From positions 10,540,001 to 10,604,000 of the forward strand of contig NC_088319.1 in assembly GCF_910592395.1 (NCBI RefSeq): a stretch of 64,000 nucleotides of DNA, in the 5' to 3' direction. This document shows positions 10,590-21,800 of this stretch, piece by piece (position 1 is the stretch's first letter; every line of letters starts with the position of its first letter). The DNA is from Lineus longissimus (lineage: Eukaryota > Nemertea > Pilidiophora > Heteronemertea > Lineidae). Made by a program: the position numbers and the translations under genes. The notes beneath the pieces were generated by a model. The model had not been told where the DNA came from. It ran no database searches and saw only the letters and a list, made by a program, of their open reading frames with translations.

Positions 10590-13500
10590 CAATTCAAATT
10601 ACGGATCGGACCATTGCATAAAGGCCTCCTCACACTTGTGCTTCAGATTCACTCATCACTCCTCACTTTTCCCCTTTCTGACCCGTAAATCGTCCCGAAT
10701 TGAGATCCACATAAGCCAATTCCAGCCATACTGCTTCGAACGATTGGACTCTGTTCGCATTGTTTAAGGCCGGGTTTCATCCCTGAATCATGAACAAACT
10801 TGTTAAGAGAAGGTAGCTAGCCTGGTCCATGGATAACATCTCGATGCCGCCTGTTGATGATCGAAGGCTCAAAATCTCAGGACGTCATTACATCATTGAC
10901 AAGCTGCCCGCTCAACAATGATGATACTGTATAAGCATTGCTTCACTTAGCTGCAGTTAACCGCTAAGGATAGCTTCCCCTCTGTAGCAACTGTATAAAC
11001 TGGTAGGATTTTAAATCCTGACTGCTTCCTTTGCCGAGTTGTGTAGCATTGAGAATAAACGTGTGGGCTTGGATTTGGATGTTCATTTCAACAGACTGTT
11101 TCATCAGGATTGTTTTCTTCTGTTTCTTCACCCATGGGAACTGTTTTGATGCAGATTCAAAATCTACAGATTAATGTATTTGGTTAAAACGGGTATAGTG
11201 CATTAAGAAAGGGGTACCAGAATAAATGACCGCCTCTTAGTGTGGAAGCGTACATAACTAGTACTTCTTGTAATGAACGTTCGGCCAACTGTGTGCGTTC
11301 TGGTAGTATTGCATCATTGATTGTGGAAGTATTTGCCATAATAATAGAAATGGAATTCTGTTGACTCTCTTTAGACAGTAACTAACCATGCTAACTGATC
11401 ATGTAAAACGTGATTCGATAATTATAGAAGGTGATATAAAATGTATGTGAAAGTATTGGAAATATTTAGTTGGCGGAAACACCTACCGGGGTGGGTTAAA
11501 CTTGAATACACATGTATAAGCAAAGACTAAAGTCTTTGTTTACTCTACTTGATACCGGATATTTCTGGTTTTATATTACAGTATGTTACGTAAAAAGAAC
11601 AACTCAAAACGTGTCAGGGGTACAATGTGCAGCACAGCTATTTCGCTCAAAACGTGATTTGAACGCGACAGTGGCGGATACATGTAAATATCCATTTTTC
11701 TGATGAAACTGTATTTTCTGTTTTGCCTTGGGTGCCCTTTAACGGCCAGTTGTATGCTCTGTTGTATTCATCTCAAGCATATCTTTGACTCAGAACAGTT
11801 CGACCGCAGCTATGGAAACTGTCTGCAAGGCAGTTAAGGAAAGTGACAACCTGGACTTTTCCCGCTGATGATTCGAGGGCTTATTTACCGTTGTATCCTT
11901 GGTAATGAACGAAAGAACGCCGACACCTAAGTACGAACCAATTTGTCTGCAGAGACGCATTACATCTCTGTTGGGTGAGGTACCAGGTTCAATGACTTGT
12001 CGGAATTTCCGTCATTTTACCCAATTTTCGTTTCGTCTTGTTATCATACGTTTATGAAACCGATTGTGCATCATCTGATGACCCCTTTCCCGTCTTCAAT
12101 GGATCTTTAAACAAACTGGATAAGTTCTGGTGGAAAAAAGGATATTTCAAAATCAATTGGTGGTACTTGCAGCCAGTGAACAGTTGTTGTTTGCATTACT
12201 TCGTGAGGTTGAGGGACGTGAGACGTTTTAGTGTTTAAAAAATGCAACAGGGATGCCCTTTAGGTGGTGCCACTTTATCTGGCGCGTAGTTGATTCTTGG
12301 TACTGACAGTTAACTGATGGTTGAGATTAACCTCTTACTACCAAAAAAGTGCATAAACTCGGGTGATACCAATGACTTTATATTGACCTCAGTGGGGGAC
12401 AAAGCTTATACTGATGATAGAAAGACATCAAAAAACGTAAAATGCAAGGCGTTCGCTTCAAATTCGACTCAGATACAGGTAGGTGATAGTTAAATAGTTT
12501 ATTGCCAGAGGTACCTTATCCTTCACTTCTTACATGTATTGGTTTCTATAACAATAACTATACTCTTTACAACGTCAATGAAGAGGGACGGACTGAATCA
12601 TGGCTTATTTTAAATTGATGGAGACAATTCGTTTCCAAAACAACACAGTGTCAGCTGGTAGTTCACGTTATAGACTCCTATGCAGGCCATTTCGTCATTC
12701 AGGCCGTTTTTCCCGGCGACATGACGAGGCCGGTCCACTGCGACTGGAGTGTCCCGATCTGCTCCGTGCTTTCTGAAATGACAGCCAAAAGAGCGTTCCA
12801 AGAGTGCCCTTGGCCTTAAGTTTTATTGTGTCGGTAGTAATTGGGCCATGGGGGCATCTAGGGGCATTTACAAGCATCTTGTTCCAATTAAAAATAGAGG
12901 TCTTTGTCCCCGTCATTGTCCTGTTTGTTATAATTGATGCTTGGGTCTGGTTCACGGCGCATGCAACAGTGCAACGGATGGGATTCGAGAGATAGGAATA
13001 ACGTTGGTGCATTAAACTTGCCGGTAGTTATTTTTTAAGTTTTGGTTGCTCCAGGCGGTTGAAGAATCCATCCACGCCAGGGCAGATTGGTCAATTTGTG
13101 GTTCTCGTATGTTTATATAGTGCAGAATCACAGTAAGGTCAATTGGACTGTGATAGTGTCAGAGTTCCAGTTAACTTCATAGTGTTTTGTGTATGTACAT
13201 CATACTTGGGATATGAAAAGCACTCGGAAGCCCTATGGAGGGAGCTGTCGGTGAAATGGACAACCCTCGGGGACAAGTATTGGTGAAACCTAATGGGCCG
13301 AAGCGTATGTACAGTTGATCAATCTTCGGAAGCCAAAGCCGAAACTATGCCAATACAAGGCGTTCGGTTTAAGTTGGACCGCATAAAAAGTAAGTAGGAC
13401 CAAATTAATGCCCGAGACCAATGGCCAATAACCCATAGGCCTAGCAAATATTCTTTTAGTGGAGTACCTTTTAGAATTGATTAACCCGGTGTAACATCTG

Positions 13501-15715
13501 TGGTTGTTTCCCATGTGTCAGTGTTTCCAAACAATAGGCAGCTAGAGAGACCACGACTTTTCAATAGGGGGGATACACAGAAAAACTTGTCAATCTATTT
13601 TTGAGCGTTCCCAAACAATGAGGGGAAACACTCAAAAACAGAAACACCCAAAAACATTACACCGGCATCCGACCCTGTCGCAGTTTATTTGACTTGACAT
13701 TTCGACTGGAAGGGTGCAGATATATTTTGGATAACACAACAAAAGATCTGCCTACGTTTTGACAAGTTTGACGCAAGTGTTAACCAACGTGGTCCCAACG
13801 AACTAACCCGTCGGATCTGTTTGGGTTTACTTCCGGTGGACATCTGCGGAAGTGTTTCCGTTTCTGTCATTCAAGGTTGTATATCTGAAGCTTTAAGAGT
13901 TAAAATTCACAATTCTATAAAATGAGCAGATAAATTCGTGAGTGTTTTACCCTCAAATGGGTCAAGTTGAGGTTGTAAACAGAACACTGACACTGAAAGT
14001 ATTGTAAATTCCATGATGCTATGCGAGGCTTGTCCGTGACATATGCGTATGGGACTGGCACGGTACGCTGTGTTCAGATTTAGGAGAGACCATGTCCAAT
14101 AATAAGACGTGAGAAAACTACTAGGAGGGGTCGCGAGATGACGTTCACATTCTTAAAAAAGGATTGTTGAGCCAACTCATGCAGCCTTAAGAGGTTTTTT
14201 CAAGGATATGAAGAACTCGTTGAAGTTTTTCCCAAGGTCAAAACCTTTAGAGTTTTTAAAACTTGGTGATGCATATTTATGCTGTTTGAAAAACCATAAA
14301 AAGTTCTTCCAACGCCCAACTGCCCTAATTTATTTCAATGATTTTTCAGTCGTATCGCAACATCACTGTGCCATGCACCACTGCTGAACCAACAAAACAG
14401 AGCACTGCCTTTCTCCCGAGGTCCACCGTCTATGAACGTGCTTCCACCTACATGTAAAACATGGCCTTGAATATAAACAAGTAATTAAAGACTAATGTTT
14501 TCCTTCTCTCGCTGGAGACAGATTCATCTTATGATATCCACTCGGGAACTGCTACAACTATCAAATTGAAGAATAATTTAGGTTAATGGCACTTCAGTGG
14601 AGTAATACCAGAGTGGGAAATATCAACAAGGTAAAACGAATCATCCAATCTACTTTTTTATATGGAATTACACCTGCGTGGAGAATGATGGCATGTTGAA
14701 TTTATGATGCAGTGTACTGTTAATAGTATTGTGTAATGTGCATTTGCCAGTTTCGGGGGTTGTTTGTACCCCAACGATTGTCCAAAATCATCATGATGAA
14801 CAAGTCAACAATGAATGGGTCATTACTTGGGAATTAATAGTTATGATCCAGTAATTTTCGAATCCCTCGTCTGCTAGAATGTTATATCACTGAGCGAGAG
14901 TGACGCCATGCGCTCTGCCAATGAGATAACCGGCCGGGGCCCGTTCCACTATACACCTTTCCAGAAATGGGGCGCTGAGTGTCCGAAATAGTGATGTCAT
15001 AAGGGGAAACTAGGTCTTATGGTGGAGGGACAAAGGAGATAGTCATGGTTGACCAACACACTTGAATGCCTTTAATGACGGACAAGGGGGAAAAAGTTAG
15101 TTCCAATGCAAGCCACCAATTTCGGGAAGCATGTATACAAGAGGGACAGTAAGCGCTGTAGGCTGATTACGTACGGCTGGAATTGCTGGCCTTTTTCGAG
15201 GCTGCATATGGACTCCATGTGCAGCGTATGGCTAAAATCTGAGGAGCTAACAATATATCTCCCCTGCCTCAGTTTACGGGCGGCTGTGGGGCACAGAGAT
15301 ATAAGGGAGTTTTCGCAAATCCCCCTGAAACGCCCACGCGAACGCCTGTCCCATTGATCGACATCGTCATTTGTGTCATGATGTGTTTAATGATCTGGAA
15401 CACGTTTTGGCCCGATAACTTGGCATAAACATATTGACAAACGCGGCAATGTTCGTTAAAAATCGGCCAACCTGATAAATTGGTCATTTCCAGTGCAAAA
15501 GTGATGTGCGAAGTCGCTGGCACAAATACTGTATCTATCAGTGCATATTTGCACAAAACCGATGCACGCTGGCATGTAGGTCGACTCGTGGAGCCGTTTT
15601 GGATGACGGAATGTTTTAGTGTTGTGATTATCTCAGGATGTAATTATGTTTACTCCGATTCATATTTATTTCGTAAGCTATGATTTCCTGCCATGTTATG
15701 ACAGCAGCTTTGAAG
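10590..15715. other. 5-kb stretch without a supported gene
   Basis: I see no coding exon, RNA gene or well-defined repeat array. Segments near 12450 (CAAGGCGTTCGCTTCAAATT) and 13350 (CAAGGCGTTCGGTTTAAGTT), each followed by a TTTATTG/TTAATG block, look like diverged copies of one another. A CCACGCGAACGCCTGTCCCA segment near 15330 resembles one near 19605. It could be intergenic or intronic to the channel gene whose first exons are not found. Confidence 0.4.
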
Positions 15716-15850
15716 TATGGTAACTGCTTTTTATTCTGGTAACTGCTTTTTTATTCTGGTAACTGCTTTTTATTCTGGTAACTGCTTCCTATTGTGTGGT
15801 AACTGCAGTGCTAATATTCTGGTAACTGCCATGTATTCTGATAACTGATA
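15716..15850. repeat. Minisatellite, GGTAACTGCTTTTTATTCT unit
   Basis: Six tandem copies of a 19-21 bp unit (TATTCTGGTAACTGCTTTT) become less regular towards 15850. Confidence 0.85.
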
Positions 15851-15933
15851 TGTTCAAAGGTGACCACGTCAACCTGGTTTACATCACTGCTAAAATATCG
15901 TAGCCTTACTTGAATGTTCAGAAGATCAGAATA

Positions 15934-16577
15934 AAGGGCTGTTTCCACCGAACGCGGTTATCGCAGCGATTTGCGACCCGTTTGTCGTTGCGACGGTCGC
16001 AGAGGATCACTTTCATGGATTACCCCATAACAGTTTCCACCAGTACAGTGCGATTCAGTCAAATTGCGTCAGCCGCTCCGATCATCGCTGGAAATGACTT
16101 TCAGACTGATTTTAATGCGATTACCCGCACGGGTACCAATCAGAATGTTCGTTATACCGCCTAATAATAACAAATGGCTAGTCTTTCTTTCGGTGTTATA
16201 GCTTCTCGATAGTTCGTATCTTCTTTCATCAAGTCTCCCTCTATCAAGTTCAGGATCTCTCCAAACTGACGTGTACTCATACGGAAATACTGGTGAAATT
16301 TGTCTTCGTGCGAATAAAGTTCTCTCACAAGCTGATGATACTCCCCGTATTTCTGGAATATATCATGAACCCATATTCCATGCTGCTCTTTCGATTTCTT
16401 GTCCTGGTATAAAGATACAACGTCTGTTTCTTGCATGTCAGCCATTTGCAAAAACACTTCGGATGTCTCGTTGCGATTACTCGCGAGATTTCCCGTATTC
16501 GGTGGGAACTGTAAATCGACAAAATCGTCGCGATGATCGCTCCGTCGGTCGCAGCGGTTTTGGTGGAAACAGGCCTT
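15934..16577 (-). mobile_element. Truncated PIF/Harbinger element
   Basis: The ends are inverted repeats: AAGGGCTGTTTCCACCGAA on the left and, read from the right, AAGGCCTGTTTCCACCAAA. A TA lies on each side. The interior carries only a fragment of a Harbinger-type transposase on the minus strand, so the element is a non-autonomous internal-deletion derivative. Confidence 0.65.
16161..16457 (-). pseudogene. Harbinger transposase (HARBI1-like) N-terminal fragment
   Basis: A 98-codon fragment contains GEYHQLVRELYSHEDKFHQY, then FRMSTRQFGEILNLI and DTNYREAITPKERLAICYY. This is the characteristic start of PIF/Harbinger transposases (WVH..., FRMS..FD.LL, TNYR.AI...ERLA). The frame ends right after this block; the DDE catalytic region is absent between the terminal repeats. 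It cannot encode an active nuclease and is a transposon relic, not a host HARBI1 gene. Confidence 0.7.
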
Positions 16578-16680
16578 TATGTTGGCTAAAAATGTATACC
16601 GACTTTTCCAATCACAATGACGTTATAAAGTATGATCAGACAATCTGTTGACAAAACCATTGCTAAATAGCGTAGCTGAT

Positions 16681-17190
16681 GGCATTGTTAATAACACAAG
16701 GTCCTCAATTATGTGGATGACCCTTGGGACTACCTTATATCATGTTTTCTAGCTATCCATCATGTCCATTATATAAACTTATTAACAGGGATCAAAGTCA
16801 GGTTTTTCAACAATTGTGGTGAATCTATTGTTGGCTATAGATTAGAATTACGATCGTAATTCGATGAGCTCTACTAATTAGTATTGGCAAAAATTATAAT
16901 CGCTCGCTTTATACATTCTTTGTATAAGTAACACCAAGAATAAATAAAGACTGAGAATTTGGATGGCATTGTTAATAATGCAAGGTCCTCAATTATGTGG
17001 ATGACCACTGGGACTACCTTATATCACGTTTTCTATCTATCCATCACGTCCATTATATAAACTTATTAACAGGGACCAAAGTCAGGTTTTTCAACAATTG
17101 TGGTGATCATGAATCTATTGTTGGCTATAGAATAGAATTACGATCGTAATTCGGTGAGCTCTACTAATTGGTATTGGCAAAAAATATAAT
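16681..17190. repeat. Tandem duplication of about 280 bp
   Basis: The block beginning GGCATTGTTAATAACACAAG at 16681 recurs at about 16963 with few differences (GGACTACCTTATATCATG, then AATTACGATCGTAATTCGAT, then TATTGGCAAAAATTATAATC). The shared tail motif TATTGGCAAAAATATATAAT appears a third time at about 17431. Each copy contains the small palindrome ATTACGATCGTAAT. Confidence 0.85.
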
Positions 17191-17199
17191 CGCACGGGA

Positions 17200-18415
17200 A
17201 ATTAAATAATCAATTTTGTCTCTTAGACAAAATGCTCTATATCACCGTTATCTTAAGGAGTTCAGAGCTGAATAAGATATCATTTTGTTCGTCTTGGTGA
17301 TATTATTACAATGAATCAATACATTTAGTATCTCGGTATAGGAAACTTTTACCCACCCTTTTGAAAAAAACTTGAGTTTTTTTAATTTCTGAAGTTCCAA
17401 ATTCTTGTTTTTATGAATTCTTGATTATCAGTATTGGCAAAAATATATAATCGCTCGCCTTATGCATTCTTGGTTTCAGTCAGACTCAGTAGCTGGAAAA
17501 CCGAGGATATGTACACATTACTGCTTTCATGTCGGCTGTTGTGCGTTGGTTCTTTCTTCAGCAGTGGCCACTCAAACGGGGCCGAAACACATTCTCACTC
17601 AGGGATTCTCGTGCCATCGATTGCTGCTTTATGGCGATTATTTGTGGCAGCCGATCAAACCGATGATGAGTTACGAGGGCTTTGTCGCCCGAAATGACGA
17701 CAACTCCCCGAATTGGCGATCGCCACGGGCTTATTATACGAATGTAAGGAGATGATATACAGATTGGACCTTGCTTGCTGACATTAGATTATTTTTAAAC
17801 GCACAGTATTTTCTTTTCGGAGTAGGCCTACCTGTATCATGTGATAACAGAACGACCAACTCCGTTCTCGCGTCGCATTGGATGAACAGAAATGCGGGAT
17901 TTTGGTCAGCAATCAACAAAAAGTACAGGAGTAGGCATTGAGTCTCTACACTAATGGAGAATATAAGGGCCGTTTACACGGGACCGAACCAAACCAGAAA
18001 GATCCAGATCACATCGCTCATCGCGTCATGAATGACGTAGGTCTCGTAATGACGGAAGTAACCAGACCAGATCACATTCGTACGCAACCTGGCACAAGTT
18101 GTTTTCAATAAACTCCGCCTCTCAATATTTTTGTATACGACAGAGGAGTAAAAAAGCCTGATCTCAGGATGATCAAGAGGCTTAGATGTGGTCTAAGATG
18201 CAAAGGCAAAGTATACAGACAGCGTCGTGAACTTTTCATACCGACCACCAGTAATCCCTTATGAGAAAAACGCAGCTACAATGTATGTATATATTCACTC
18301 ACTAGAGTCTAGCTGCCAAGTCAGAAAGCTTAGGAGATCTGCATATTGCGAAGATTGTATTGTACCATTTGCGAGACCAGGACTCTGACTCACTAAACGT
18401 TGGTTAGTGTTCTTA
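17200..18415. other. No supported gene
   Basis: Overlapping open frames at 17434-17755 (87-97 codons) have no recognisable domain. GGGCCGTTTACACGGGACCG near 17967 looks like the terminal repeat of a DNA transposon, but I find no matching right end. Confidence 0.35.
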
Positions 18416-18419
18416 CTTT

Positions 18420-18701
18420 AAAGGGCTACGCCGTTCGTTAATCACTTGAAATTTGTGATTGAATTTAAAAATTAGAAATTGATGCCGTTGTGCAAAGTGA
18501 TATGCATGTACAATTGACCATAAATACCAATTTAAGCAAATTCGTATGCATAATAACTGTTCTACGGCATTGTGTATAACCGGAGTCTTTCAAGATTCTG
18601 GCATAACCAAGTACATGTATATGTAAAAGACCATACGTTTAGTTAAACTGATTTCTATCTTTCCTGGACCACCAATAATTACAAACGGCGTACCCCTTCA
18701 A
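18420..18701. mobile_element. MITE (TACGCCGTT family), copy 1
   Basis: The left end is AAAGGGCTACGCCGTTCGTT; the right end, read from the opposite strand, is AAGGGGTACGCCGTTTGTAA. About 280 bp and non-coding. It ends about 135 bp before an exon of the potassium-channel gene. Confidence 0.65.
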
Positions 18702-18837
18702 CAGTTTATTTGTACTGTTTACTTTTCAGAGATTACAACTGAAAAATTTGATTTGTTTCAGTCCAAATTCGTCTCATTTTCCCCATCGGCAAAGATTTAC
18801 GAAATTCTCACCATTTTGTTTTGTTTTCTATTTTTAG

Positions 18838-21800
18838 AAAAATACGTGCCGGATGATGACTGGATGATGGGTGACCCGGATGGAGCCAAGATCTACCTCA
18901 ACGTTGGAGGCGTCCGTCACGAAACCTACCTCGCCACGCTCAAGAATGTCGAGGGGACAAGGTTCGTGACTCATTCTTCATAAGGCATTCTGACAAAGGC
19001 TTTTAGCAATCGTGCAACTTAAAGGGACAATAGAAATACAGTTATACAGAGTTGAGCAGTATTATACGAATTTGCTGGATAGTGTGTCTATACAGTGACA
19101 ATGTTGAAATTGTATTTGGCTCGTATTTATGAAAAATTTCAAATTCAATTACAAATTTCAAATTTTTAACGAACGGCGTAGACCTTTAAAGCCGATATGA
19201 CAGGTTGTATAGCCGAGAGTTTACGAGGAGACACAAGAAGACGCGACTTATGAAGCGCAGCAAGAAAAGCCCATTAATGGCATTATAGAAAGCGTCCCCC
19301 AAGGGTTATAACCATTGTCTTCATTTACAGATTGGCCAAACTTGCCGAGTTCCATGAAAAGGCCCTCAACAATGGCGTTGCCAGGGAGGGCGAATACTTC
19401 TTTGACCGACATCCCGGGGTCTTCCAAACCATACTTGACTTCTATAGAACAAGTGAGTCTAAGATCTTTAAATCGCTGCGACTTTCGAATCGCTGCTATG
19501 CTCGACAATGTGATATCAATTGCGACGCACGACTATCGGGGTCCACGTTTTGCAATGTCAATTTCAACGGCAGTAAAAAGCGGGGAGTTTTCGTCAAACC
19601 CCGAAACGTCAACGTGAACGCCTGTCTCATTGTTTGACGTCCTGATAACGAAGGCGAACAATGGGAGCTCGAAAGACAGACGAAGAGTTCGTATTTACTT
19701 CAATAATACCGAAGAAAAACTTCATGTTTTGTCATCTTCTCTCCCAAACTCTTTAAGCAGTTTTTCTTAAGCACTTCGCCAGAAGACAGTTGGTTTGTTT
19801 TGTGTTTGTGGTTGGTAGGATGCATAGAATGTTGTTGTACAAATAGAGTGGGACTGTGTTTGTGAGAGAACAATGTTAGGACAAATATGATATTGTTTCT
19901 CTGCCATATTAAACGTTGGGTATATAAATAAAATTGTCCCGTATCTTAAAGGAACAGCATGGCATTATTGAGGGTCGTATTACATCCAAGCGGTTGGCTG
20001 TCTTGTCTCCTTCAAAAAAGTAGTTCAGAAAGTAGTTCCCATCATCAAATCGCAGGATAAAGTGTGGGGGGGGGGATATGAATGAATTATCACACTATCC
20101 CGATTTTGATCTCGAGTGAGCCCTCCTTGGAGCGATCGTCTCTGTCTGATCGATGCATTAGAGCGTGTTGCCTTGAGCCGTGAACCGATACTATGACGTC
20201 ATGGTGTCGGTGTAGAATAGAATGACTCGGAACACATGCTTCTATTGTGCACTTGTCTCTGAGCTGCTGACAGTTATGGCCTCTATAGAACCAGATATAC
20301 ATAATCTGCCAAAATACAATAGGACCGGACAATTTCTCCAGGGGGAATTTTCTTCTTCTACACCGGTGCTTGATGGATTACCCCAATACTACGACCACAG
20401 AAAAAAAAGATGCTATTGTCCTATACGGCCGACGAAAAATCCGACCTTGGGTGCACTCAGCTGGCGAAAAAAGTTTCCCATGCAAGGTCGCGTGCGTGCT
20501 GAAATTAACTAAATTCTTGCGTTTTGAGCTATGGTCTCATGAGGGAGGTTTTTTTTGTATTCATGCGCGGCATACATTGTGATTGTCCTTATTCATGCGC
20601 GGCCAAACCCTAAACGTAGTTCCTAGAATCATTGATTTCTCGGCCCTCACAGTACGGCAGTGTTGATTCAGCAGTTGTTTTGGCAAAGACATGTTTTTTT
20701 GGAGTTTCTGAAACCTAGAGCGCTACTAATAGCCGGCTAACAAGAAACTACGCATTTACTGTTGTTGCCGACGTATGTGCACACTGAACTTGGGATGTGC
20801 GTCGGCCCCGTGTTGAAATGCCGTCCAGTGCCAGTTGGTGCGTTTTTCGCTGATTTGTGCAAAATTCAACATGTCTTAAAAGTTCCATGGTTGACCCTCG
20901 TTTTTTTAAATTTTTGTGTAGCCTAACCAACTGTCTTTCATGGGAGAATGGTCACTGTAAGAATTTTTCAGGAAGAAATGTATAATATTTGGGGTTTTTC
21001 GTGATTGTCCGGCCCAATTGGCAATATTGCCATTTGGGATGGTGAACAGAGCTAGGAGCCAATGCGACGCTTATGATTTATTTGAAGAAATAAAATGCCC
21101 GATTTAGCATCCTGCAGAATCAGGGGAATCGGGCGTTTCCAGTGATATACGACACAAATGGGTTGTCCTCATGCATTCACTTTGGAAACGCATTTTAAAA
21201 TAGATGTTACGTCCTGTTAATGGGGCACGTCATCATCGCGTACATTTGGGAAAAACTCCCTAACGAGACATATGTTGGAAAATGCAAAACACTTCAAGAA
21301 AATAGCTACCGGTAACTTATGAAACAGGAGGAAAACAAACAAATTGAAAGAATAATACCACAACTCCGTTAAATGTGTAATTAGGCGCGGCAAGATCTTT
21401 TTCCAAACAATCCTCATCAGTTGTGTTGCGAGAGCCAGGTCGTCTGTTTGGTTGTTTACAGAAAAGGGGTTTATAATGTTACCATCATACAGCATTCGGC
21501 GTTTGTGTCTTGAAGCAGAGCAGGAGAAGAAACTGTGTAATATAAAGTATACTCTGTTACCACAATATGTGCCAGCCGGGCATTATCTCGAGACACTTAT
21601 TCTTTTAAACGGAAGGAACAATTCGGGCATGAGAAAAGTTGGTTAAAAACGGCTTCCACCAGGACCGAGACTTCCCCAAACAGGATTATTGAAAAGTCAT
21701 TGAACTACAATAAACAAAGCGCTAGGACGGGGTGTAACCGGCGCCTACCTGAGATTCGCAAGCCCAAAACTGCCTCGCAACACTCTAGAGATCAGCATCA

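Noticed and set aside
16161-16457. A host HARBI1-type gene
   Set aside because: Only the N-terminal fragment exists between terminal inverted repeats; the nuclease domain is absent.
17434-17755. Overlapping frames of 87 and 97 codons
   Set aside because: No domain, no splice consensus at sensible positions; it starts in the tail of a repeat.
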